Positions 10,363 to 20,774 of a stretch of DNA of 64,000 nt are shown here, piece after piece (position 1 is the first letter of the stretch; every line of letters begins with the position of its first letter). Below the pieces are notes generated by a model that saw nothing but the letters and a program-made list of their open reading frames with translations, ran no database searches and had not been told where the DNA came from. The stretch comes from Salvator merianae (lineage: Eukaryota > Chordata > Lepidosauria > Squamata > Teiidae). A program made the position numbers and the translations under genes. Location of the stretch: positions 5,009,667 to 5,073,666 of the forward strand of contig QVOM02000126.1 of assembly GCA_003586115.2 (NCBI GenBank), written 5' to 3'.

Positions 10363-10929
10363 AGGTGAAATACCAGTATCTTATGAACAAGGTATTGTGG
10401 GCCTATAGTAAAATGGTTTCTTATCCATTTCTATCACCTAGTCAAACACAATTTGACTGTTGTCTTTATCAGTGGCTTGTGGGTGCAGAAATAGAAAATT
10501 AAATTGTAAACATCATATGCAATACAATAGGGCTACAGTCAATCTTTATTGCACTGATTCTTGTTGATTTACTTATTGAATATAGCCCTACTCTGTCGGT
10601 TTTAGATGTTTTGCTTATATTTCTTGGTGAGTTTCTGTCAATTTGTATGTAAGTTGCTTGTATTGCATATGATGGGAATGGACAATGATTCTGTCTCAGT
10701 GATAGTTTACTCTTGCTGTTTTCTTTTTTCCTCTCCTGTTTTAAAATATTTTTTATTATTGCTTTCAACATATATCAGTGCAGTTTCCCATTCTTGTCAA
10801 ATGCCTTGTGATATTTGTTCAATATTTTCATTTCATAATATAATATATTTATTTAGGTTTATTGTCCTAGAACTTTTGAGTTTTGTTTGGATTGTTTTGT
10901 TTCAGGGGTATAGACTGTTTAATTTGGCT
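10363..10929. other. Intergenic, AT-rich, no gene seen
   Basis: The stretch is AT-rich and T-runs dominate. ORFs on either strand have low-complexity hydrophobic translations and no recognisable domain. I see no named repeat. Confidence 0.4.
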
Positions 10930-11505
10930 CTAGGATGCCTCTGAAGGCCATTTTCAGGGGACTGAGGGCAGGTGAAGATTTTGCTTTTTTATTCTGCTTG
11001 AAAGTGCCCAGAAGAAATTAGTGGGCCACTGTGTGAGACAGGATGCTGGGCTAGATGGGCCGTGGCTTCTCCTGTGGTCTTGACAAGAATGGATGCCTAT
11101 GTACTGCCTCTGAATTAGAGAAACAGGCAGGATGCCTCTAAAGAAGATTAGCAAAAAGTCAAAAGCAAGTGAAAGTTTCTGCTTGGGAGTGCCCAAGAAG
11201 CAATTGGTGGGTCACTGTGTGAGACAGGATGCTGGCCTAGATGGAGTGTGACGTGATCCTGCAGGGTTCCTCTTTTGTTCTTATGGTTTAAGGGGTTGAG
11301 CAAATTCATGGCGGACAGGTGTTTCAATGAGTACTAAAATGGATGCCTAGGTCAATTGCAGGCAGTCAAAAGCAGGTGAAAAATTTGCCATTGTCTTCTG
11401 CTTGAGGATGCCCAGAAGCAATTGGGGGCCACTGTGTGAGACAGGATGCTGGACTAGATGGGCCGTGGCCTGATCCAGCAGGGCTTCTTTTACATTCTTA
11501 TCTCG
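10930..11505 (+). repeat. Three successive CR1/L3-like 3' UTR units
   Basis: Three same-orientation copies of one 3' UTR segment follow each other, at about 10930-11085, 11086-11285 and 11290-11505. Each contains 'aggatgcctctraagg', 'gcaggtgaa', 'tgcccagaagaaatt/caatt', 'ccactgtgtgagacaggatgctgg' and 'agatggg'. None retains ORF2 sequence. Confidence 0.75.
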
Positions 11506-12009
11506 TTATCTCTCTCACTGTCCTGTAAATATGGTCAAACCTATGCAACCTAATACAAACCTAAGCACCACTGGAGGCCAGAACCAATGCCTTAAGTCCT
11601 GTTACGTACTGTGCCCTTGCACAGGTTCACTTTAATGTATGCAAAGTGATTGGAGCATAAATGTCTTCAGCTCTTTTGAGGGCACTCTATCACACCTTTT
11701 GTGTATGAAGTAGGATGGGAAAACAGAAGGAAATTCTATAACTTTAAAAAGCTGTATGGAAGAGAACGTTTAATGCAAGCAACAATATGTAGGTGTACAA
11801 AAGAGGAAGTTTAAGCAGTTGCTATTATTTATTTTATTATTTTGCCTCCACGTTTTTTGTTTAACGGTTTCCAACACCAGTGTCCAGTTACTTGTCTTTT
11901 CCCCTTTTTGACCACTGTATAATCTCTTTATTTTTTTATTATCTTTTTTTACATAAACAGAGATGACAAGTCGTAACAAAAAAGAGTGCTCCCCCAAAAG
12001 ATCAAGTGA
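11506..12009. other. Intergenic, no gene seen
   Basis: AT-rich sequence with no recognised element. It leads into the GGA/GAA microsatellite. Confidence 0.4.
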
Positions 12010-12136
12010 GAAGGAGAAGGAGGAGGACGAGGAGGAGGAGGAGGAGGACGAGGAGGAGGAGGAAGAAGAAGAAGAAGAAGAAGAAGAAGAAGAAGAAGAA
12101 GAAGAAGAAGAAGAAGAAGAAGAAGAAGAAGAAGAA
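12010..12136 (+). repeat. (GGA)n/(GAA)n microsatellite
   Basis: An imperfect GGA/GAC-GAG tract passes into an almost pure GAA tract from about 12061. In the three frames it would read as poly-Glu, poly-Lys/Arg or, in antisense, poly-Ser, which creates long spurious ORFs. Long GAA tracts can form triplex DNA. Confidence 0.97.
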
Positions 12137-13047
12137 AACAAATACACCACGCTACTCATCTACCCCTCTTGCACAATGGTTGACAACATCTAGACTGTTT
12201 CTTCAATCTTCCTCCTCGTTCATTTTGGCTGGACCAAGCAGTTCATCTTGTTTTTTCTTCTCTCAGTTCTTCTGGCGTTTGAAAAATACAATAAATCTTT
12301 CCATTTTCCTTCCGACTTAGGAAGCTCCACTGTATAATCTCTTACCTGCATTTTAAAAAAAATCGCATTTCATGAAATCCGTTGTAGAATACATCCAGTT
12401 CTGCAGAGTCCTTCCAGCCCCAGACAATCACCAGCTCAGGGGTTCCTAGACTGCAGCTTAATGCCCTAACCACTATACCAGACCACCGGTGTTGAGGAAG
12501 CAGAATATGAAGCAGCTGGAAGGGGGTATCAGAAAAGAGTCCAAATAGTTAGAGCCAGTGGCAGGGGAGACACCTTGTAAAGGCTGCAGTTCTGTACAAA
12601 TTGGGCATACGTCCAGGTGCAGTGGCGCACTGCACAATTTGGAGCATCTCCAGACTGTGAGAGAAGAATGCGGGATCCTGTCTATATGCTGCAATTGCCT
12701 CTCGCTGTCCCTGACAGATGGGAGGGCAAAATCACTGGGCAAGCCTGGGCCCTTATCTTGCCTGGCACTTCTCCCCAGGATGCCTGCAATAGCAACATAC
12801 CTAGAAGTGTGCAGGCGCTCACCCCATGCTCGCGCAGTGGGCATTTTCCTCAAGAGAAAACCTGAGAGCAAGCGTCAAATAAGGTAAGCAATACCGCTAT
12901 GCGGCAAAACCTGGGTTTGGTGTTCTTTTTCCTGCAATAGTGATATTCCGGGATTTCACATCTATATTCTGGGACTATGTTGGAATTGCTACAGACAGGT
13001 GTGGCAATCCCAATATGATAGCAGGAGAATCCCAGGTTTTAGACTTG
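12137..13047. other. Intergenic; possible family D remnant at the end
   Basis: There is no gene here. About 12905-13046 ('gggatttcacat...', 'ggcaatcccaatatgatagc', 'aatcccaggttttagact') resembles the inverted first part of family D elements, but is too diverged for a firm boundary. Confidence 0.4.
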
Positions 13048-13465
13048 GGGCCTTTTCACACTTTCCACCTTAGAACAGAATAATTATCCTGTTCTAAGGT
13101 GGAACAGGCCTCGCAGTGTGACAGCCATTCTCACTGAGAGGCCTTGGAACAGACTGGCAGCAGGCTACCAGCATTTGCAGTGTGAATGCTGGTGGCCTGC
13201 ACCGTAACAGCGGCCAGGAAAACTTCTGACTGCTACCATGGCAACCAGGAATATGGTGGGACTGCACCGCTGCTGCCATTGCACTGCACTGTGCTGCTCT
13301 GTGTTCGCACTCAGAAGAGGAGAAGAGGGTGCAAACACAGTGTACCGGGAGCAGTCCAGGTGCTCCCAGTCCAGCTGTGGAGCACGATTTTGTACTCCAC
13401 AGCAAGTAGCGACTGGAAGCAGCTGTAGTCTCGACGCTCACTAGTGTAAAGTGTGAAAAGGCCCC
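13048..13465 (-). mobile_element. MITE family C, inverted, TSD TTG
   Basis: It starts GGGCCTTTTCACACTTT and ends AAAGTGTGAAAAGGCCCC. TTG flanks both sides (13045-13047 and 13466-13468) if the right end has one extra C. Relative to 33810 and 39845 the interior is inverted. The subterminal hairpin 'ccaccttagaacag' / 'ctgttctaaggtgg' lies at its left end. Confidence 0.8.
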
Positions 13466-13468
13466 TTG

Positions 13469-14288
13469 TTGGATGCAGCTTTGCCCTTATAGCCCAGCTG
13501 CCCTGGTGAGTACACAGGCTAGTGGGTGTAGAGTGAAACCAGTAAGGGTATCTGTTGTAGCTTGAGATCGGGGCAAACCATGGTTTACAGAACAGCTTTT
13601 AAGATCTGTTCTTGGCATCCGCATCTTCTTCACAGTAAGGTAACCAGCATTTGAAGAACCAGCCCCGACGAGTGCCTGTGAAGCTATTCTGACCGTGACA
13701 TATTTTATGTAACAGATCTTGCCTGGTATTCTTCAGCAAAACTAATACAAAGTGCCTGTTTTATGCCTTTGGCGCATTTGTGCCTTCAGCTACTGAGTTG
13801 GCTAGTGGCCTTTGACAACAAAACCAAGCTCAACATGATGTTTTCTGTACCGGAGGAAAGAGATGAGTCTGCGCTGAACTCAGAGGAACTCTGCACCCCT
13901 CCCCGCTTCTGACCTCTGGCTTTATGATGTCAAAACCTGTGGATGAGGATTTTCTGACAACAAATGCTTTCCTGCCTCTGAATTTATCACTGGCTACGAA
14001 CCAGAGACTTCTTAAGCTGGAGGGCTTGCACTTTAAGCCACTTTAAGCCACTGACCTCGGTGACTGTTGCATGCATCTTCCTCTTAAAAGAAGCAGAGCT
14101 CTTGAGATCCTGTCAGTAGATGATCTCTTGGAAGGAACATCTGTGCCATGAAGAACCTTAAAAAGCAGGCAAAGGAACTGTGTTTCACCGCAGTTAGCAG
14201 CTTCGGAAAACTCCTCCTGTGTGAGACTCCCAGGAAGGCTTTCAGAATTGGAGAGGAGAAGAGATGCTCCTTAGGCTCCTGTGGGCAC
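13469..14288. other. Intergenic, no gene seen
   Basis: The stretch is unique-looking. No exon-like ORF with homology is visible. A family I element follows. Confidence 0.4.
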
Positions 14289-14708
14289 ATTCCGACATGG
14301 CATTTATTCAGTTTACAGCCCGTCTTCAGTTCCCTCTGGCCCAACATGAATTTGCCTTTCCGTAGTTTTTCTGGACGAGTTTGCCAAAATCTGGATTACT
14401 CTGCATGCGGATTTAATGAGTTCTCAACCCGTTTCAGATCGCTAGCCCATTTTACTTTACGATGTGGGAATGCGGAAGGAGACTATTTAGGAGGGACTAT
14501 ACTGTTTTGGGGTTGTGCAAAGGGAGGGCTCCCCATTTCCTGCCATCCAATGATGGACTTTGTTGCAGGCACTGTACTTGGGAGGCCAGACACCGCAGCA
14601 AGCAGGGGTGGGAAAGTGGGGAGTGTAGTACTTCCATGGTAGGGAAGGAGGGTACCACAGCCAGCTGGTCAGCTGGAGAAAACAGTGGACTTGGGGGTGG
14701 GGGGAGGC

Positions 14709-15049
14709 CAGCGGCGTAGCTACATGTTCCGCCACCCGGGGCGGACCAAACGGCAGCGGCCAAGCAGGGCACCCCGCCCTGCAGGACGCCCTGCCCTGCA
14801 GCTGCCTACTCCCGCTGCCGCCGTGATGATGGCCGCGCATGCGCACGCCAGCCGACACGGTGAGCAAGCGGCGAGCAAGCGGCGGGCGGGTGGGGCGAGC
14901 GAGCGAGCGGCGGGCGTGCCGGTGAAGCCAACTGAAGGCAAACCGTCAGTCGGGCGGGTGGGAGGGCCCAGCTCAAAGGCGGCCGCCGCCCCCAACAAGG
15001 CGCCACCCGGTGCGTACCGCCCCCCGCCCCCCCCCTTCCTACGCCAGTG
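14709..15049 (-). mobile_element. GC-rich hAT-type element with 8-bp TSD
   Basis: The termini are CAGCGGCGTAGC and CCTACGCCAGTG, the CAG...CTG-like ends expected of hAT transposons. The flanks GGGGAGGC (14701-14708) and GGGAAGGC (15050-15057) match at 7 of 8 bases. The interior is very GC- and CpG-rich. It is the inverted counterpart of the element at 61461-61830. Confidence 0.85.
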
Positions 15050-15057
15050 GGGAAGGC

Positions 15058-15695
15058 AGTTCCAAAATGCATTCCTGTGATGCCTCGTCAGTCAAGCCGG
15101 CTGCGGGGAATGCCTCCTCCTGAGACTGAATCGAGCGAGGGGGAGGATGACCCTCCTCCGGGGTCTGAAGCTAGTGAAGGGGAAGATCTGGGGGTAAACG
15201 AGCTGGTGTCGGCAGATGCAGCTGAGAATGCTGCAGCTGGGAGTGATCGGGGCGCGGACTCACCTCCTCCTTCACATGTGCATTTTCGGGCAGAAAAGGA
15301 GAGAGAGAGAGACGCCAGACCCGTTCATATAGGGCTCGGAGAGCCCCACCCTTGAACTCACAGGTGTCTCACAGCGGTATTTAAATCTGTGCTGCTCAGT
15401 GCATAACTGAGGAAGCAACCTTGTTATCCTGCTCAGACATTCCTGCTATCTGTTCCTGTTTGAATTCCTGACTGACCTACCGGCTTTGACAAAGGACCGG
15501 TTGATAGAGTTTCTGCCTCTTCCCTTCGGACTCTTCAGCTTGGCTGCGTGAGCTGCTTAGCTTACTTATTCGGACGCCCACCTGGAACATTACAGGTTTG
15601 CTTCCTTGTGGTTGCTTTCCCTTCTCTCGCAGTCTTTTTGCGTAAAAACCCGGCAGCACAACAGCAAGGTTAAACACAGCTCCTGATCTTGAGCA
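15058..15695 (+). mobile_element. Possible LTR-retrotransposon-derived fragment
   Basis: The stretch has an acidic, Ser/Glu-rich open frame (to about 15355), a TATA-like 'tatttaaatc' near 15380 and further non-repeat-family sequence. The style resembles LTR or 5' leader regions of reptilian LTR retrotransposons. I see no paired LTR, primer-binding site or polymerase. This is a tentative call. Confidence 0.3.
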
Positions 15696-16589
15696 CTTTC
15701 GGGGGGGGCGGACATGTTGGATGTCTTTGCTGCACCACCAGGAGAGTGTTTTAATTCAAAACACTGTGCCTGTTTGGGGGCGCAGTCCTCTTTCCCGTCT
15801 CAACAAATAACACACGCACTATCGATTTCGGCGTCGGCACCACACAGCTACATAGTCGGACACACACCGCTGTGGATGTCTCAGGCGGGGGGAGGTGAGG
15901 CGGAGTTCATTTGCTGGCCACTAACTTCACTATCACAATAATGGAATCCCCCACACATTCTCCCCTCTTCAGGCACCTCTCCCTGCTTTTGCGCTACTAT
16001 TAAATTGCACAATTGTGCAAAAGTGCACTTGCAAGGGAGCAGAAATCCTGATCTGCCCTTTAAGAAGCTTTATTGTTTGGTAGATGTGGTATCAAAATTC
16101 TGCTTGTCTAGATACAGGCTGGAGGGGGAGAAGGAGCAAATGGCAAATGCCTGGTAATGCCGCCAAGTGAATCCATGTTCTGAGACAGCAGCGGGGACAT
16201 ACAGAGGGTGGAGCTTGACTTGCTCACCTCTGTGAAGTCAAGATTTGAACGCTGGGACTACAGCCAATCACTGACTGCACAGGGAGGGGAATCTGGTGAG
16301 GGGTTGAGGCAGAAAACATATGGTTTTCCCTTGCCAAGCACGGGAAACATCAGTGTGAGAACGAGCAAGTCCGAATTGAGGCTGTGTTAAAACGCAAATG
16401 TGGGAACAATCAGAAGATGAACTCAGTCTTCGTTCTCCTCCAATACGGATTAAATTTACGATGTCGGACCATGACCTGTGATATGGAGGAGAAGCTTTTG
16501 TTCCCACTGAGATAGATAAGCTTATATCCCCTGCTAGAGTTTGGAAAAAGTCCCTTTGTGGGGAGGGAAAATGGCACACCTCCTGTGTT

Positions 16590-16874
16590 CGAGACTAGCA
16601 GGGCATACATTTTGGTGGCACACCAAAGCGTGCCATTGAAAAGCATCCCCCAGAGACTCTGAGGCACAAACTTTTGCTCTTAGCCCTCAGAGCATTTGGG
16701 GCTTGACCTCAAAGCTCATGTGAGCTTCGAGGTCAGGGAGGGGCTGGTCTGGACCAGCACTGCCGTGCAGATGGTTCTACTCCAGACCACGCCTTGCCAT
16801 GGTCCGAACCAGTGAACCTGGCTGGTTGAGTCACACTGGTTCAGATCACAGATAGATAAATGCAGAAGGGACCT
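16590..16874 (-). mobile_element. MITE family F, inverted, 5' part missing
   Basis: Read on the minus strand it has the family F start ('tctgcatttatc'), 'gaaccagtgtgactc', 'ggtctggagtag', then 'caaagctcat/atgagctt' and 'ccaaaatg'. This is the same order as 47465-47700. The remainder of the element is absent. Confidence 0.6.
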
Positions 16875-17269
16875 ATGAGACTTGTCAGCTTTGGGCCAGG
16901 TTGCCAGCCAAATAAAAGTTGATGACTTTGTCTGTACAGTTCCCCAGAGGCCCCTAAAAAGAGGCCATGTGGATGGCGCCCCTGTTCACGTCCACTACAG
17001 ACCACCCAGTCTTTCCACCTCCAGCAGATGGAAGATGCCATGCTAACTGCGTTAGCTTCAGCACCTCCCCACTTAGCACTTGAAGAGTCACAGCTGCCAC
17101 TGATAACTTTGCTGTCTCTGTATCCCAGGAAGAAGAGGAATCAGAGACCAGGCACTGGATTGTGACTCATTACGAACCATTCTGCTTTAATGTGACTTGC
17201 TCTGAGACGGTTGAGAGAACAGAGTAGAAATTTATCAAATAAGTCAGAAACTGTCCCGAAACCTGACAA
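16875..17269. other. Intergenic, no gene seen
   Basis: No gene or named element is visible between the family F fragment and the TTTA microsatellite. Confidence 0.4.
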
Positions 17270-17274
17270 GATTT

Positions 17275-17322
<48 letters not shown>

Positions 17323-17325
17323 TTT
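17270..17325 (+). repeat. (TTTA)n microsatellite
   Basis: A nearly pure TTTA/ATTT tract. It abuts 'tttgtatcccacctttca', so it is probably the simple-repeat tail of the inverted L2-like fragment that follows. Confidence 0.95.
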
Positions 17326-17800
17326 TACTTTCATTTGTATCCCACCTTTCACTGGAACGTCCCAAGGTGGGTCACAACACTCAGAATAACAAACTGATGA
17401 AAACAGAATTTTTAAAAGATGGCTTAAAATATAAGCCTCCCACCAAAGGGAGGCTGTTCCAAATCTGGGAGGGGGCTGCCACAGAAAAGGCCATCTCACA
17501 TATCATCACCTCCCACACCTCTGAGGGTAGCAGAATGACAAGAACTTCTGATCTTAGTAGCTGGGCAGGTCTATAAGGAAGAAGGCGCTTCTTCAGATGT
17601 TTGGGGCCCAAGCTATAGAGGGCTTTATATTTTGATATCGACACCTTAAATCAGGCGTAGTAGCAAACAGGCAACCAGTGCAAATCTTTTGAGACTGATA
17701 TGATGTATGTCTGGCCAGAAAGCTATTCCCTGACAAATATTTATCTGAGAGATCTTTCTTGCATTGTCTCTTCACCAATTGGCTCCTGTCATATGAAGCT
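17326..17800 (-). mobile_element. L2-like LINE fragment, inverted
   Basis: The plus strand begins 'tttgtatcccacctttcac...', the reverse of the L2-type 3' tail seen forward at 24605-24660 ('cgccttgagttcc...ggcgggatataaat'). The following text ('gaggctgttccaaatctggg', 'agaaaaggcc', 'gcccaagctatagagggcttta') is common in reptilian LINE-derived repeats. Clade assignment is tentative. Confidence 0.55.
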
Positions 17801-18741
17801 TTTGTTAGAATAGGGATTATTGTGATTTGTGTAAAATTAAGCCCTGGGCTTTGAAGTTATTCTTTTATCTGTAGAAAAAATTTATCCTGGGAGACAGCTT
17901 GCAAGCCTGTATGTACTATAGCCATTTCTGATAAAATATTGTAAAATGGATGTATTTTTTCTTACAGGAAAAATGGATTTGCAATAATGGGAATCAAATG
18001 CACATTTCCGCAAGTCATGCCAGTTCTCAATTAGGGTCTCCATTATAAGTGTTTATGTTATTTAAGTATCCAGTGGAACAGTAGATTAGGGACACTTTCC
18101 GTGTTAATTAATTAGTCATGTCAGACTCCGCTGCACCCGAAGGAAACTGCAAAAGCAGAGCGGCAGTGTGGCTGCAAAGGGGATCTCAAGATGTCAGGAG
18201 ATCCTGTGTCTGTCTTGCGTTTTCTCCAGCAATTAGAAAAAAGAAAGGGGGAAAAGGTGTGAACATAGCAAGTGTACAACACGGGATGGGATTCTGAGAA
18301 CACCAGCTGTTCTCAGATGGGATCCTGTCCTATGACAGGGCGTTTCGCTGCCTGACTGTGATGGTAGAGGTGGCCATCTGAGATTCAGGATAGGCAACAG
18401 GGGGCTGAGGGCAAAGTCCTTTTGCCAATTCCTTCTTGGCAGTTCCATCCCTGAAGTGATGTACAGGGCCAATTACTAGTGGCTGCAAATAGTCACAAAC
18501 GTGGATGGGCGTCTTTGTCCCCTCTTTTGTTTTTCCATTGCATCCCATTCACCTGCTACTTTCCCCTCCCTCCCTCTGTACTACTTGGAGCCCATTTATA
18601 CTTTGTCCTCATGCACTAAGAGACATGAGGTTCTCCAAAACCAGGTAAGATTCTCCTTTGTGTCACCACTGGGGTGTTATGAAATCTCAGCCAGCTTCAG
18701 GTCAAACCCATTTTGGAGCTGGGAGCCTTTCTAGAGGTTGG
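17801..18741. other. Intergenic, no gene seen
   Basis: No conserved coding segment. ORFs in both directions look random. No firm repeat boundary. Confidence 0.4.
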
Positions 18742-19558
18742 AGGCCCAATTACGCCTATAAACTGATGGAGGCAGAACTTTCTGTGGCAGACCAGGAAAG
18801 GGATCTTGGGGTTCTGGTGGACAACTCAATTAATCTGTCAACCTGGTGCACAGCAGCAGTGAAAAAGGCAAATTTGATGCTAGAGGTAATTAGGAAGGAA
18901 ACACAAAATAAATTGGCAAGCGTCACTGTACCTCTTTATAAATCTATGGTGAGGCCACATTTGGAATATTGCGTACAATTCTGGTCACCACACCTTAGAA
19001 AGGATATTGTAGAACTGGAGAAGGTGCAGAAAAGGGCAACCAGAATGATCAAGGGGCTGGAACACCTTCCTTACAAAATCAGGCTGCAATATCTAGGCCT
19101 CTTCAGCTTGAAAGACATCATTTAAGAGGGGACCTGAATGAAGTATATAAAAGCATGCATGGTGTGGAAAAGGTGGATAGAGAAACAATATTTTCTCTAT
19201 TGTACATCACTAGAATGAGAGGGTACTGATGAGTAGGAATATTAGGACTAACAAGGTGAAGTTATTTTTTACCCAGAGGGTCATTGGTTTATGGAGTTTC
19301 TTACCAGAGGAGGTGCTGATGGCCACCAGCCTGGATAGCTTTAAAAAAGGGTTAGACAATTTCACGGAGTCTGATGTATCAATGGCTACTAGAATGGATG
19401 CTTAAGTACCACCTACAGGTTGAAGAGACAGAGAGGATGCCACTGAAGGCCATTTGCAAGAGACCAAGAGCAGGTGAAGGTTTTGCCTTTGGAAAGCCAT
19501 TGGGTGAGATCAGATGGACTGTGGCCTGATCCAGCAGGGCTCCTCTTTCGTTCTTATG
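18742..19558 (+). mobile_element. CR1/L3-like LINE, ORF2 end plus 3' UTR
   Basis: The translated segment (to about 19113) shows 'DQERDLGVLVD', 'VPLYKSMVRPHLEYCVQFW' and 'LEKVQKRATRMIKGLEHL', a typical CR1-group ORF2 C-terminal region. It then loses frame and continues into the 3' UTR with 'ggctactagaatggatgc' and 'cctgatccagcagggctcc'. It is a dead 3' fragment. Confidence 0.9.
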
Positions 19559-19560
19559 CA

Positions 19561-20112
19561 AAGGCATCAAAGCCAGAAGCTGCAACTAGTGCAAACTGTG
19601 TCAACCAGGTTGTTGAGTGAGGTACCTCATTGTGTACATATCACACCTGTGCTTAAGTACTTGCAATGGATGCCAGTTAGCTACTAGGCCAGATTCAAGA
19701 TTTTATCTTTGGCATACAAAGCCTTTAATATCTTGGGGCCACTTTACTTGCAGACCAGTTCTCTCAATATAGACCTGTAAGAGCATTAAGATCTTCAGTG
19801 GAGGTCCTGCTGTGGGTACCATGAATCACTGAATATCATCTTACAATTACCTGCAGCTGGGCCATCTCTGTGGTGGCACACACCCTCTGGAATAGCCTCC
19901 CCCCTGATAACCGTAGGGTGTCTACACATCTGGTGCCAATTAAGACCTGTCTTTTTACTCAGGTCTTTCTAGAGTTAATGTACGTTTGTTTCCCCCATCC
20001 CAGATTTTAATTATGTTTTTGTGTGACTGTTATGATTTTAGCTGGTTTTGCTCGTTGTGTACTGCTTTGAGAGTAAATTTTAATGGGAAGTGGTATATAT
20101 TAAATTATATAT
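19561..20112 (+). mobile_element. L2-like LINE 3' end, degraded
   Basis: The stretch follows the L2 ORF2 C-terminal pattern in broken frames ('cttgcaatggatgccagttagctac', 'ttggcatacaaagcctttaat', 'ctctggaatagcctccccc'). It ends in the L2-type tail 'ctgctttgagagtaaatttt...gtggtatatattaaat'. Many stops show it is old. Confidence 0.8.
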
Positions 20113-20774
20113 TAAATATTTTTAACAAATAAAATATTTTCATGCTGTAACTCTGCATGTGGAAATAAAATGAACAAAAGACAGCCCTGGGAGCAGGAGC
20201 AGATGAAGGCTGAGTATTTTTGAATTCCTTTTTCCCTGGAGTGCTCAGCAAAACTTCAGAAAACTTTCTCTCTCTCTTTGATATGATGCTGCCAAATGGA
20301 TACTTTGGCAACAGCAAGTAAGCAAGAAAATGGGCAAAAGCAGAGATGCTCATAGCCCAAGAGATGCAGGAGAAAAGAAAGCCAAAACACACAAAGCAGC
20401 CTCGAATAACGAGTGAGATTTTGGTCGGCTGCAGGAAGACATTGAAGAAGGAAAAGATGCAAAAGGAGAGAGTGGTGCATTCTATGGAACAGACGGGTGT
20501 AGTGTAGTGACTACCATATCAAACTAGGGGCTTTTCTGTACTTGCCCACATGTCAGTCCAGGAAGGGGTCCAGAGGCCTCTCTTCTGCATGCTGGACTGG
20601 ATTAAGGGGAGGGCATGACCTCTGCTAGCACGCTCTGTCTATGCATGACTCCATGGGCCGGTTTAGCAAGGGGACTCATTTTGGCAGCATGCAGAAATGT
20701 GCTGCTGAAATAGGTCCCCTGGGGGCTCTGAGGCTAGGAACTTTAGTTCCTAGCTATTGGAGAACATGAAGACT
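20113..20774. other. Intergenic with a family F-like stretch
   Basis: About 20525-20774 has family F text ('cttttctgtacttgcc', 'ggactcattttggcagcatgc', 'ggaactttagttcctagctattgg'), truncated by the CR1 that begins near 20775. The rest is unassigned. No gene. Confidence 0.45.

Larger units (their letters stand above)
14289..16469 (+). mobile_element. Family I inverted-repeat element, copy 1, interrupted
   Basis: The first about 360 bp match 57641-57960 ('tccgacatggcattta', 'gtttacagcccgtcttcagttccc', 'gatcgctagcccattttactt', 'ggagactattt'). The last about 290 bp match 58840-59120 ('tcaagatttgaacg', 'cagccaatcactgactgcacagggaggggaat', 'ggattaaatttacgatgtcggac'). The termini are inverted repeats around TCCGACAT / ATGTCGGA. 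The middle differs from copy 2 and contains a hAT element (14709-15049) and a putative LTR-derived stretch (15058-15695). No transposase is apparent. Confidence 0.7.

Noticed and set aside
11770..12193. Long poly-Ser, poly-Glu and poly-Lys/Arg open frames
   Set aside because: They are translations of the GGA/GAA microsatellite on different frames and strands.
14148..14642. 164-codon ORF
   Set aside because: It overlaps the start of a family I repeat that recurs at 57641 without a conserved frame.
15047..15355. Acidic Ser/Glu/Pro-rich ORF as a host gene exon
   Set aside because: It lies between a hAT element and a putative LTR-derived stretch inside another repeat; no splice sites or homology to a host protein were recognised.
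18658..19125. 155-codon ORF with reverse-transcriptase-like text as a functional gene
   Set aside because: It is only the C-terminal piece of CR1-group ORF2, without the catalytic palm or endonuclease, and is followed by the CR1 3' UTR.
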